This document shows, one piece after another, positions 33,672-42,293 of a stretch of 64,000 bases of DNA (position 1 is its first letter; every line of letters begins with the position of its first letter). A program made the position numbers and the translations under genes. Source of the stretch: Symbioplanes lichenis (GTDB taxonomy: Bacteria; Actinomycetota; Actinomycetes; Mycobacteriales; Micromonosporaceae); NCBI RefSeq assembly GCF_030709675.1, contig NZ_JAUZQD010000007.1:417928-481927 (forward strand). Direction: 5' to 3'. Under the pieces are notes generated by a model, which had not been told where the DNA came from, made no database searches, and was given only the letters and a program-made list of their open reading frames with translations.

Positions 33672-34832
33672 TCAGCTCAGGAGACGCCAGCGGCCGCTGC
33701 GGGCAACCAGCAGGGTCAGGGCCTGCGGCATCAGGGCCGAGTGGTTGTCGGGCGTCAGGCGGATCGGCCCGGAGAGGCCGTCCGTCTGCGACGTCTCGAG
33801 GATGTCGCGCAGCTGCTCCCGGTCGGTGCCGGCCCGGGCCACGGCGTCGGCGATCAGGGAGACGGCGTCGGCGCCGAAGGCCGCCACTCCCGAGTACGAC
33901 CCGTAGCGCGCGGTGTAGTCGCGGAACCACTGCTTGCGGGCGGCCTTGGCCGGGGTGGTCGCGATGACGTCGTCGATGGCCAGGATCTGGGTGAAGACCA
34001 TCGTGGTGTCGTCGGTCGCCGCCGCGGCCTGCGGGGAGAGGAAGAGGTCGCCGGCCGCGGCCGCGTCGAAGTAGATGCGCCCCTTGAACTCCGCCGCCTT
34101 GGCCCGGGTCGCGGCGAGCGTGGCCTGGTCCGGGCCGGTCAGGATCACCAGCGCCTGGGGCTCCTCCTCGAGCAGGCCGGTGACGGGGGTGGTGACGTCC
34201 GTGGCGTCGGGCCGGACCGCGGCACTGCCGGTGACGTCGATGCCGGCCTTGGTCAGCAGGAGTTCCATCTGCTCGCGGGCCTTCTTGCCGTACAGGTCGT
34301 TCGAATAGAGGATCGCGACCTTCTTCTGCTTGGCCCGCGCCAGCTCGGCGGTCAGCACGGCGGTGCTGTCGGCGCTGTTGGGGCCGAGCTTGAAGAGGTA
34401 GCGGTGGCTGGCGATCGGCGTGGTGAGACCGTCGGCTGTCGCGAGCGCGATGGTCGGGATCTTCTGGTCGTTGATCGTCTTGGCCGAGTTGGCCGTGCAC
34501 TCGTTGCAGGAGCCGGTGATCAGAGCGGCCACAGAGGAGTCCGCGGCCAGGGTGCCGACGTCGGGCACGGCGGACCGCGGGTCGGCGCCGTTGTCCAGGA
34601 TGCGCAGCACGAGGTTGTGCCGGCCGAGCTGGCCGGAGGCGTTGATCTGCTCGACGCGCAGCTGGAGGGCGCGGGCGTACGCCGCGTCGACCGGGGAGTT
34701 GGACGCCAGATCGGCGCCGATGACGACGTCGGTCTTCGCGCCGGCGTCGCTGCCCGAGTCGCACCCCGCGAGTGCGGACATGACGAGCGCCGATGCGGCG
34801 ACGGGCGCCGTCAGACGACGGGGGAGCCTCAC
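33672..34832 (-). CDS. Type-1 periplasmic-binding (Leu/Ile/Val-like) lipoprotein
   Basis: 386 residues. Signal peptide with lipobox ALAGC (Cys24). The mature part has the two-lobed fold of branched-chain amino-acid receptors (DVVIGADLASNSPVDAAYAR, VAALITGSCNECTANSAKTI, VAAFGADAVSLIADAV). There are no permease or ATPase genes beside it. It is divergent from the NIT-domain sensor kinase across a 472-base gap, so a sensing role alongside the conservon is possible but unproven. Confidence 0.88.
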   Translation of the reverse strand: MRLPRRLTAPVAASALVMSALAGCDSGSDAGAKTDVVIGADLASNSPVDAAYARALQLRVEQINASGQLGRHNLVLRILDNGADPRSAVPDVGTLAADSSVAALITGSCNECTANSAKTINDQKIPTIALATADGLTTPIASHRYLFKLGPNSADSTAVLTAELARAKQKKVAILYSNDLYGKKAREQMELLLTKAGIDVTGSAAVRPDATDVTTPVTGLLEEEPQALVILTGPDQATLAATRAKAAEFKGRIYFDAAAAGDLFLSPQAAAATDDTTMVFTQILAIDDVIATTPAKAARKQWFRDYTARYGSYSGVAAFGADAVSLIADAVARAGTDREQLRDILETSQTDGLSGPIRLTPDNHSALMPQALTLLVARSGRWRLLS

Positions 34833-35304
34833 TGGGGTGCCTCCTCAAAGGCGCTTCAAGGGATTTCTTCGCGATGCGACAGAGCCACGTTGTCCGGTTT
34901 GGACCGTGCGAACACGGACACGGCGTCCGTTCGATCGCGAGAAACCTTGCCAACGTGAGGGTTGCTGGTCAAGCCGCGCGCAGAGCCTTGCGCGGGACGT
35001 TCATCCCACATAGTGGTTGGAATCTTGATGCATAAGTGTCACTGCGCCGATACGTTGCGTTGCCGTCGTCACATTTGCGCACGTCAACACCTACTGTGTG
35101 TCGATTGTCGATCCGTTCGGACCATTGTCTCCGGCTCGTGAACGCTCATTCCGGACGGTCGCGGGCTTCCCAAACGGTTGCCGACTCTGATGAAATCGCG
35201 GCCGTGCCGCGTGTGGCACGTGCCTTGCCGCGGGGGGTCCGGTGGGCCCGCTTCCCGCATCCGGGCGGACGACGAGATGCGGAGATGATCAGCGAGGAGA
35301 TGTC
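34833..35304. other. 472-base divergent intergenic region
   Basis: No gene supported. It must hold promoters for the minus-strand lipoprotein and the plus-strand sensor operon. For the minus strand, TTGACC (complement of 34967-34972) and AAGGTT (complement of 34943-34948) lie 18 bases apart and are a weak candidate. The stretch around 35030-35110 is noticeably AT-richer than its surroundings. A short dyad, CGGACACGGCGTCCG, is near 34915-34929. Confidence 0.5.
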
Positions 35305-38300
35305 GTGAGCACCGGATCTTCGACCCAGGCTTCGACCTTTCCCGCGGGCTCGTCCGCTCCCGCCCTCGGCTCCTCCGCCGCCGGCCGCGACGACAGCCCC
35401 CGGCCGGCCGCCGTCCGTCCGCGCCGCCGCTGGCTGCCGCGCCTGCAGGACACCCGCATCCGCTCCAAGCTGACGCTGATCCTCTTCGTCCCGTTGGCCG
35501 CCGTCCTCGCCCTCGCCGCCGTGCGACTGGTGGACGTCGGCCGGCAGGCCGTCGACGCCGGCCGGGTGGAGGACCTGACCCGCCTCGGCACCGACGTGTC
35601 CGGCCTGACCCAGGCGCTGCACCAGGAGCGCATGGCCGCCGCCGAATATCTGGCGAACCCCAAGGCGGACCGCAAGGGCTACAACGCCCTCGTCGCGGCG
35701 AGCGACGAGCGGATCGACAAGTTCACGACCGACCGGCGCGAGATCGACGATCCGCCCGCCGTCGTGGCCACCGCGCTCAACCGCATCGACGACCACCTGC
35801 GGCTGATGGACGCCACCCGCAAGAAGATCGTCGACCGCGACCAGATCGCCGTCTCCGAGGCCGTGACGCGCTACGGCGTCGTGACCACCGACCTGATCGG
35901 CTATCACGAGGTCCTCAGCCAGTACGCGGGCGAGGGCGACGTGGCCGACAGCCTGCGCGCGCTCTCGGCCTTCGCCAGGGCCAAGGCCGGCACCGCCGAG
36001 CAGGAGGCCGTCGCCTATGCGGCGCGCTCCGCCGGCGACGTCAGCGACGAGCAGCTCACCGTGCTCACCGCGACCCAGACCGGCCAGCAGGAGGCGCTCG
36101 AGAGCTTCTCGCTGGTCGCCACCCCGGCGCAGCAGCAGCTGATCGACGACACGGTCACCGGTGACGCGGTCAACCTCGCCGACCAGACCGCCACCCGCAT
36201 CGCGCGCAAGGAAGCGGTGCCCGCCGCCGAGGTGACCACCTCCCTCGGCGCGGTCGTCGACCTCATGCGCTGGGCCGAGCAGCGGCTGGAGGGCGAGACG
36301 CTCGCCCGGGCCGCCGACGAGAGCTCCGAGGTGGGTCAGCAGACCGCCCTCGAGGCCGGCCTGATCCTGCTGGTCCTGGTCATCGCCGTCGCCCTGGCCG
36401 TCGTCCTGGCCCGCTCGCTCAACAACTCGCTGCGCCGGCTGCGCGAGGGTGCCCTGGCGGTGGCCAACCGCGACCTGCCCGACGCCGTGGCCCGGCTCCG
36501 CGACGTGCGCAACCTGGGCGATGGCGGCGTCGACGACATCGTCGACCAGCTGCCCGACGCGATCCGGCTCACCAACCGCGACGAGGTCGGCCAGGTGGCG
36601 CAGGCCTTCAACGTGGTCCACCGCGAGGCGGTCCGGATCGCGGCCGAGCAGGCCGCCCTGCGCACCACCGTCTCGGCGATGTTCCTCAACCTCGCCCGCC
36701 GCTCGCAGAGCCTGGTCGACCGCATGATCGGCGAGCTCGACACGATCGAGCGCACCGAGGAGGACCCGAAGCGCCTGGCCCGGCTCTTCGAGCTCGACCA
36801 CCTCGCCACCCGCATGCGCCGCAACGACGAGAACCTGCTGGTGCTGGCGGGCGCCGACTCCAGCGCCCCGCGCCGCGAGGACGCCCTGGTCGTCGACGCG
36901 CTGCGAGCCGCCCAGTCCGAGGTCGAGCTCTACAACCGCATCGAGTTCGGCACGGTCGACACCGACATCTCGATCATGGCCGTCGCGGTCAACGACGTCG
37001 TCCGGCTCGTCGCCGAGCTGCTCGACAACGCGACCCGCTTCTCGCCGCCGAACACGGTGGTGGTCGCCGACGGCCGCCGGATCCGCGACTATGTCGTGAT
37101 CCAGGTCGAGGACCGCGGCCTCGGGATGTCCGAGGAGCAGATGGAGAGCCTCAACCGGCGCCTGGCCGAGACGCCGGACGTCGACGTGGCCGCCTTCCGC
37201 CTGATGGGCCTGGCCGTCGTGGGCCGGCTGGCCGGACGCTACGGCATCCGTGTCGAGCTGCGGGCCAACATCGAGGGCGGCACGGTCGCCCAGGTGATCC
37301 TGCCCAACAGCATCGTGATCCTGCCCAACAGCCGGCCGCTCGACCCGCCGGGACGCGGCCCGCGCCAGCTCGACGCGGCGCCCGCGGCGTGGAACGACCC
37401 GACCGGCTTCAGCCGCGCGGCCACGGCGACGTTGCCGGCCGTCGCGCCGGATCCGTGGCGGGACGGGCCGGCGATCCGGGCCGGGTCGGGCGGCATCTCC
37501 GCGCCGCAGTCGCCGGCCGTACCGAAGCATCCTCTGCTCCCGGCGCAGCCGTCGCAGCTGCCCGGACCGGGCGAGGGTTTCCCGACCCCGAACAGGCCCG
37601 CGCTGCCCAAGCGGGGTGTGGCGGACCGGGGACTGCCGTCGCCGGTGTCGCCCGCTTCGTCCCCGATCTCCGCCGCTCCGATCTCGTCGGCCTCGGTTTC
37701 AGCCGCTCCCATTTCGGCGGCTCCTGTCTCGGCGCCGGCTCCGGCGGCTTCGGTCTCGGCGCCGGCTGCGGCTGTCGAGGTGCCGGCGCCCGCCGGGTCG
37801 GCCGCGACGGCGTTCCCGATGGTGGAGGCGCCGGCCAACCGCCCGGTGAGCCCGAACCCCGACGGGTGGGGCGCCGCGCTGGCGGAAATGCCGCCCGCGC
37901 CGGCCGCCGACAGCCCGGCCGAGCCCGCGCCGATCTTCCTGCAGATGCAGCAGAGCTGGTTCCTGGGCGGTGACGAGACGCCCGGCGAGGAGTGGAGCAT
38001 GCCGACGGCGGGTTACGCCCCGCCGCCGAACCAGCCCGCCGCGCCGGCCGACGAGACGCAGATCCTGTCCACCGAGGCGCCGGTCGAGCCGGTTTCGGAC
38101 GTTGTGCCGGAAGTAACAGCGGAAGATTCTCCCGCTCCCGTGTCTCCTGCGGCTTCAGCCAGTGGCCGATCCGTGAATGCGGGGCAGAATGGTTCCCGGC
38201 CGGCGGACGACGCCGGTTCCGACAGCGGTAACCCGTCCGTGCCCCGGCAGCGCCGAGCTGCCGACGACGCGTGGCGGACCGCGGCTGACGAAGGATGGCA

Positions 38301-38547
38301 GCGGGCGATGGCGGCGGCACAACCAAACGTCACCGACACCACCCGCTCCGGGCTGCCCAAGCGGACACCTCAGGCCCAGCTCGTCCCGGGTGGGGTGCAA
38401 AGTGTGCCGCGTCAACAGAATCGGCGCAGCCCGGACCAAGTGCGCGGGCTCCTCTCTGCGTACCACCGAGGCGTGCAACGAGGGCGTACGGCCGGCAGTG
38501 AGGAAGCTGCCGCGCTCGCCCCTGCTCCGAAGGAGAACGGACAGTGA
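35305..38547 (+). CDS. Nitrate/nitrite-sensing (NIT) domain histidine kinase, conservon component A
   Basis: 1080 residues from GTG 35305, which has GAGGAG five bases upstream. TM1 is near residues 54-75 (LILFVPLAAVLALAAVRLVD). An extracellular NIT-type helical sensor spans about 80-330, TM2 about 347-372 (LILLVLVIAVALAVVLARSL), then HAMP. A conserved LDHLATRMRRNDENLLVL block (about 495-512) stands where the phosphoacceptor is expected. The ATPase domain has ELLDNATRFSPP, DRGLGM and MGLAVVGRLAGRYG. A disordered Pro/Ala/Ser tail of about 400 residues follows. It resembles CvnA of Streptomyces conservons. Confidence 0.92.
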   Translation: MSTGSSTQASTFPAGSSAPALGSSAAGRDDSPRPAAVRPRRRWLPRLQDTRIRSKLTLILFVPLAAVLALAAVRLVDVGRQAVDAGRVEDLTRLGTDVSGLTQALHQERMAAAEYLANPKADRKGYNALVAASDERIDKFTTDRREIDDPPAVVATALNRIDDHLRLMDATRKKIVDRDQIAVSEAVTRYGVVTTDLIGYHEVLSQYAGEGDVADSLRALSAFARAKAGTAEQEAVAYAARSAGDVSDEQLTVLTATQTGQQEALESFSLVATPAQQQLIDDTVTGDAVNLADQTATRIARKEAVPAAEVTTSLGAVVDLMRWAEQRLEGETLARAADESSEVGQQTALEAGLILLVLVIAVALAVVLARSLNNSLRRLREGALAVANRDLPDAVARLRDVRNLGDGGVDDIVDQLPDAIRLTNRDEVGQVAQAFNVVHREAVRIAAEQAALRTTVSAMFLNLARRSQSLVDRMIGELDTIERTEEDPKRLARLFELDHLATRMRRNDENLLVLAGADSSAPRREDALVVDALRAAQSEVELYNRIEFGTVDTDISIMAVAVNDVVRLVAELLDNATRFSPPNTVVVADGRRIRDYVVIQVEDRGLGMSEEQMESLNRRLAETPDVDVAAFRLMGLAVVGRLAGRYGIRVELRANIEGGTVAQVILPNSIVILPNSRPLDPPGRGPRQLDAAPAAWNDPTGFSRAATATLPAVAPDPWRDGPAIRAGSGGISAPQSPAVPKHPLLPAQPSQLPGPGEGFPTPNRPALPKRGVADRGLPSPVSPASSPISAAPISSASVSAAPISAAPVSAPAPAASVSAPAAAVEVPAPAGSAATAFPMVEAPANRPVSPNPDGWGAALAEMPPAPAADSPAEPAPIFLQMQQSWFLGGDETPGEEWSMPTAGYAPPPNQPAAPADETQILSTEAPVEPVSDVVPEVTAEDSPAPVSPAASASGRSVNAGQNGSRPADDAGSDSGNPSVPRQRRAADDAWRTAADEGWQRAMAAAQPNVTDTTRSGLPKRTPQAQLVPGGVQSVPRQQNRRSPDQVRGLLSAYHRGVQRGRTAGSEEAAALAPAPKENGQ

Positions 38548-38954
38548 CCAGGCCCCCCACCATGCAGGACATGGGCTGGCTGCTCAGCAACTTCGCCGAC
38601 AGCGTGGCCGGAATCGCCCACGTCGTCGCGGTCTCCGCCGACGGCCTGCTGCTGGCCTCGTCCCGGGACCTGCCGGCGGACCGTGCCGACCAGCTCGCCG
38701 CGATCACCTCCGGCGTCGTGAGCCTGACCGACGGCGCGTCGCGCATGTTCAACGCCGGTCAGGTGCAGCAGACGATCATCGAGATGGACAGCGGCTACCT
38801 GTTCCTGATGTCCATCAGCGACGGGTCGTCCATGGCCGTGCTCGCGGCGCGCAGCTGCGACGTCGGCCAGGTCGGCTACGAGATGGCGTTGCTGGTCGAG
38901 CGCGTCGGCGCGGCCCTCGTGCCGGCCCCGCGTGAGGCCGTCGTCCATCACTGA
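38544..38954 (+). CDS. Roadblock/LC7-domain protein, conservon component B
   Basis: 136 residues. A single roadblock/LC7 fold: GWLLSNFADSVAGIAHVVAV, SADGLLLASSRDLP, YLFLMSISDGSSMAVLAARS. In conservons this protein bridges the sensor kinase and the GTPase and may act as its GAP-like partner. The GTG start overlaps the kinase stop by four bases; component C follows after 53 bases. Confidence 0.92.
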   Translation: MTRPPTMQDMGWLLSNFADSVAGIAHVVAVSADGLLLASSRDLPADRADQLAAITSGVVSLTDGASRMFNAGQVQQTIIEMDSGYLFLMSISDGSSMAVLAARSCDVGQVGYEMALLVERVGAALVPAPREAVVHH

Positions 38955-39007
38955 GCCGCTTGTGTTCCTGACGTGTCCCGTGCCAGCCGGAAGGAGGTGA
39001 CCGCCCG

Positions 39008-39370
39008 ATGGGGCAGCCGCACGACCCCCGCGGCAACCTGGTCCGTCCGTACGCGGTCACCCGGGGCCGGACGGAGCCACGGCGGGAGATCCCGATCGAG
39101 GCGGTCCTGGTGGCGAGCCAGGCCGCCGTGCAGGAGGCCCGGTTCGCCGGGCACGACAAATATCGCATCGCCGTGCTGTGCGAGCCCAAGGCGCAGTCGC
39201 TGGCCGAGATCGCGGCCTACAGCCGGCTCCCGCTGGGGGCCGCCCGGGTGCTCGTCGCCGACATGGTCGACGACGGGATGTTGGCTTTGCACAGCGCCGC
39301 TCCCAAGCAAGGGTTCACGGAGCGGATGGATCTGCTGGAAAGGGTGTTGAGTGGACTTCGCAAGCTCTGA
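39008..39370 (+). CDS. DUF742 protein, conservon component C
   Basis: 120 residues. RPYAVTRGRTEPRREIPIEA at the N-terminus, then a winged-helix-like DUF742 core with AQSLAEIAAYSRLPLGAARV and LVADMVDDGMLALH. ATG preceded by GGAAGGAGG. Its last 20 bases overlap the GTPase gene. DUF742 members are thought to be adaptors of the Cvn GTPase; no enzymatic motif is visible. Confidence 0.92.
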   Translation: MGQPHDPRGNLVRPYAVTRGRTEPRREIPIEAVLVASQAAVQEARFAGHDKYRIAVLCEPKAQSLAEIAAYSRLPLGAARVLVADMVDDGMLALHSAAPKQGFTERMDLLERVLSGLRKL

Positions 39371-39971
39371 GCGGGCGGGGGCGCAACCCAAGGAGATCAC
39401 CTCCGCGAAGATCGTCGTCGCTGGTGGCTTCGGCGTCGGCAAGACGACGCTCGTCGGTGCGGTCTCCGAGATCGAGCCCCTGACCACCGAGGCCGTCATG
39501 ACCTCGGCCGGGCAGGGCATCGACGACGCGTCCAAGGTGCCGGGCAAAGAGACCACCACGGTGGCGATGGACTTCGGCCGCATCACCATGGCCGAGGACC
39601 TGATCCTCTACCTCTTCGGGACGCCGGGCCAGACGCGCTTCTGGTTCATGTGGGACGAGCTGATCCGGGGGGCCGTCGGCGCCGCCGTGCTGGTGGACAC
39701 CCGCCGCATCTCGGACGCCTTCGCCCCGCTCGACTACTTCGAGAACAGGCACCTGCCCTACATCGTGGCGCTGAACTGCTTCGACGGCGCGCCGCGCTAC
39801 GAGCCGGAGGAGGTGCGGGAGGCGCTCGCCATCTCGCCCCAGGTGCCGCTCGTCATGTGCGACGCCCGGCAGCGCGACTCGGTGAAGATGGTGCTGGTCA
39901 GCGTGGTCGAGCACGCGATGCGGACGCTCGTCGCCGAACAGGGCCGCGGGTTCCCCGCGCCGGTCGGGTGA
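39351..39971 (+). CDS. Small GTPase, conservon component D
   Basis: 206 residues. P-loop GGFGVGKTT (25-33), a Switch-II-like FGTPGQTRFWFMWDEL, and an NCFDG in place of the classical NKxD guanine-specificity motif, as usual for this Ras-like family. The GTG start at 39351 overlaps DUF742 by 20 bases. In Streptomyces the CvnD GTPase cycles at the membrane with the kinase and roadblock protein. No downstream P450 or other effector gene is present here. Confidence 0.93.
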   Translation: MDFASSERAGAQPKEITSAKIVVAGGFGVGKTTLVGAVSEIEPLTTEAVMTSAGQGIDDASKVPGKETTTVAMDFGRITMAEDLILYLFGTPGQTRFWFMWDELIRGAVGAAVLVDTRRISDAFAPLDYFENRHLPYIVALNCFDGAPRYEPEEVREALAISPQVPLVMCDARQRDSVKMVLVSVVEHAMRTLVAEQGRGFPAPVG

Positions 39972-39988
39972 TCATCGGCTGCCTCGTC

Positions 39989-41134
39989 TCACAGAGGTAG
40001 CCGATAACCCCGTTTCACCACCGTCTGGACGACGCCCGGGGTGCCCAGGCCGGCGCGGAGCCGGGCCACGGCCATCTCGACGGCGTGCTCGTCGGCGCCG
40101 CGGGGGAGGGCGCGCAGCAAGGCGGCCCGGGAGAGCACGCGACCGGGCGTGACGGCGAGCGCGCGCAGGACGGCCATCGGGGCGGGAGCCAGCGGACGCA
40201 GCTCACCGTCGATGATCGCCGCGTGGCCACGCAGAGTCAGCGCGTGCCCGGCGACTTCGAGGCTGAGGGCCCGCTGGGGGAGCTTGTCCACGATCGTACG
40301 GACCAGGGCGCTCATCCGGGCCCGGGACGGTGCGATCACCGGGACGTCGTGCTTGCGCAGCGGAGCCGCGGTCACCGGGCCGACGCAGGCCGCCAGGACG
40401 TCCGTACGCAGGGCAGTCAGCAGCTCGTCGACCTCCTGGCCCGCCGCCCGCAGCACCGCGCCCACCGCCGGCGCGGAGGTGAACGTCACGGCGTCGACCA
40501 GCCGGCCGGTGATGAGATCGACCAGACGGTGCAGTGGCGCCGGATCGATCGGTGGCGCCCAGCGGTAGACCGGGACCTCGACCACGCGGGCGCCGGCGGC
40601 CTGGAGCGCCTCCGTGTACTCCGGCTGGCTCTCGCCGTGCAGCTGCATCGCCACCGTCAGGCCGGAAACGCCGCGAGCCGTCAGATGGTCGACGACCTCC
40701 TCGTAGCTTTCGCCCTCCGGTGACCAGTTGTCCCGGAGCCCGGCGGACCGGACAGCGGCCCGGGCTTTGGGGCCACGCGCGACCAGGTACGCCCGGGAGA
40801 GCACGTCGCGCAGCGGTTCCGCCAGCCCCCAGCCCTCGGCCGCCTCGAGCCAGCCCCGCATGCCGATCCCGGTGTTGGCGAGCACGATGTCCGGTGGCGA
40901 CGCGAGACAGGCCCGGGTGGCGGCGCGCAGCTCGGCGTCGTCAGCGATCGGGACGATGCGCAGCGCCGGGGCGATCACAACCCGGGCTCCCCGTTGCTCC
41001 AGCAGGCCGGCGAGCTCGTCGCGGCGGTGATCGGAGGTGACCCCGATCGTGTAGCCCGCCAGGGAGGCCGCCGGCTCCTCCAGAGCCGATGCGGTGAGGA
41101 CCGGACGTCGCGTACTTCCCGTCCGGTCGGTCAT
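39989..41134 (-). CDS. HemD-like (uroporphyrinogen-III synthase) domain fused to winged-helix DNA-binding domain
   Basis: 381 residues from ATG 41134, chosen because the upstream small ORF ends in it (ATGA). The N-terminal 260 residues have the two-lobed HemD fold (YTIGVTSDHRRDELAGLLEQ, ALVRTIVDKL). The C-terminal 95 form an OmpR/PhoB-type winged helix (ALTLRGHAAIIDGEL, LSRAALLRALPRGADEHAVE, VQTVVKRGYRLPL). NnaR, a nitrate/nitrite assimilation regulator, has the same architecture, so I favour regulation over haem synthesis. It is convergent with the NIT-sensor conservon (18-base gap). Confidence 0.88.
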   Translation of the reverse strand: MTDRTGSTRRPVLTASALEEPAASLAGYTIGVTSDHRRDELAGLLEQRGARVVIAPALRIVPIADDAELRAATRACLASPPDIVLANTGIGMRGWLEAAEGWGLAEPLRDVLSRAYLVARGPKARAAVRSAGLRDNWSPEGESYEEVVDHLTARGVSGLTVAMQLHGESQPEYTEALQAAGARVVEVPVYRWAPPIDPAPLHRLVDLITGRLVDAVTFTSAPAVGAVLRAAGQEVDELLTALRTDVLAACVGPVTAAPLRKHDVPVIAPSRARMSALVRTIVDKLPQRALSLEVAGHALTLRGHAAIIDGELRPLAPAPMAVLRALAVTPGRVLSRAALLRALPRGADEHAVEMAVARLRAGLGTPGVVQTVVKRGYRLPL

Positions 41135-41409
41135 GTGTTCGTGAAAAGCCGCGGCGTGGCCGGCCGGTCCACCGAAGGGCACGCTCGGAGACCGCCGTCC
41201 TCAGCGTCGACCCGCTCCCATGTCACGCCTGCGTTCTCCGCCGTACCTCCGGCCGGCACACGCCGCGGCTCTCCTCCGCCGATGCGGTCGCCCGCGCCGG
41301 CAGGCACCGCCAGGTCCGTCCTCAACCCTGGCGGTGGCTCGGAGGTCGTGGTGGTGGCGCACCCGGGCGCGGAGAACCGCACCTTCGGGGAGACATCACC
41401 ACGTGCCAT
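41131..41409 (-). CDS. Possible small coupled gene upstream of the HemD-like regulator
   Basis: A 92-codon frame from ATG 41409 whose stop overlaps the HemD-like ATG in an ATGA junction. Codons are GC-rich at position three, as in real genes here, but there is no clear Shine-Dalgarno and no recognisable domain. The residues are Pro/Gly/Thr-rich with two cysteines (SAPGCATTTT, LRACPSV). The ATGA overlap is the main support; a shadow frame remains possible. Confidence 0.35.
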   Translation of the reverse strand: MARGDVSPKVRFSAPGCATTTTSEPPPGLRTDLAVPAGAGDRIGGGEPRRVPAGGTAENAGVTWERVDAEDGGLRACPSVDRPATPRLFTNT

Positions 41410-41519
41410 GACGGAAGCGTGCCGGTGGGGAATTTCGGTCGCGGGTCCCGTATGTTTCGAGCCTGCTAAGGCATCGATCGACACTCGGCGTTCTCGTCCG
41501 GCCGGATGCGGCGACCACG

Positions 41520-41593
41520 GTGGGCCTCGTTCTCCGCGACAGTGGGTTTCGTTCTCCGCCACGGTGGGTTTCGTTCTCCGCCACGGTGGGTGG
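41520..41593. repeat. 22-bp tandem repeat upstream of rplM
   Basis: Three units of 22 bp (41520-41541, 41542-41563, 41564-41585) and the start of a fourth. The second and third are identical, GTGGGTTTCGTTCTCCGCCA plus CG; the first differs at four positions. It lies in the gap between the HemD-like gene and rplM, and its period is not a multiple of three. Confidence 0.88.
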
Positions 41594-41689
41594 AATCACG
41601 TGCCCCGCTGTCGGCGTGCCGCGCATCACGGCCTATCCTGGGACCGATAAGTTATGCGGTCCGTCGGCTGACGGGCCTCCTAGCCCGTT

Positions 41690-41719
41690 TTGACCGCGCG
41701 CCGCGCTGGCGGGTATTGT
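41690..41719 (+). promoter_or_regulatory. Candidate rplM-rpsI promoter
   Basis: TTGACC (41690-41695) and TATTGT (41714-41719) with an 18-base spacer, 110 bases before rplM. A second -10-like TACGCT at 41761-41766 has no matching -35. The 420 bases from 41410 to 41829 hold only this and the 22-bp array. Confidence 0.5.
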
Positions 41720-41829
41720 TGCCTGCTGTTGTGCGACAGCTGCGAGCGTCCCCGTTCGGGTACGCTTGATGGTCGTGCCTGTTACGACCAGCGCGCGCCC
41801 CAAGACCGACGACGAGACAAGGTAATTCT

Positions 41830-42273
41830 GTGCGTACGTACAGCCCGAAGCCGGGTGAGATCGAGCGTCAGTGGCACATTATCGACGCTTCTGACGTCGT
41901 CCTGGGCCGCCTGGCCACCCACGCCGCGACCCTTCTGCGCGGCAAGCACAAGCCGACCTTCGCACCGCACGTCGACACCGGCGACTTCGTGGTGATCATC
42001 AACGCCGGCAAGGTCGCCCTGACCGGCAACAAGCGGCAGACCAAGGTCGCCTACCGCCACTCCGGCTACCCGGGTGGTCTCAAGCAGGTCGGCTACGAGG
42101 AGCTGCTCACCAAGCGCCCCGAGCACGCGGTCGAGCTGGCCGTCAAGGGCATGCTCCCGCACAACAAGCTCGCGCGTCAGATCATCAAGAAGCTGAAGGT
42201 CTACCCGGGCGCCGAGCACCCGCACGCCGCGCAGCAGCCGCAGCCGTTCGAAATCAAGCAGATCGCGCAGTGA
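41830..42273 (+). CDS. rplM: 50S ribosomal protein L13
   Basis: L13 is an early 50S assembly protein. It has 147 residues, with RTYSPKPGEIERQWHIIDAS, GRLATHAATLLRGKHKP and AVKGMLPHNKLARQIIKKLK. GTG start at 41830. It is separated from the main ribosomal block, paired with rpsI as in all bacteria. Confidence 0.98.
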   Translation: MRTYSPKPGEIERQWHIIDASDVVLGRLATHAATLLRGKHKPTFAPHVDTGDFVVIINAGKVALTGNKRQTKVAYRHSGYPGGLKQVGYEELLTKRPEHAVELAVKGMLPHNKLARQIIKKLKVYPGAEHPHAAQQPQPFEIKQIAQ

Positions 42274-42293
42274 GCGCGGGCGAAGGAAACAGC

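Noticed and set aside
35146..37530. A 794-codon minus-strand frame opposite the NIT-domain kinase
   Set aside because: Its composition is that of antisense to a high-GC gene, and the plus strand has full kinase domains.
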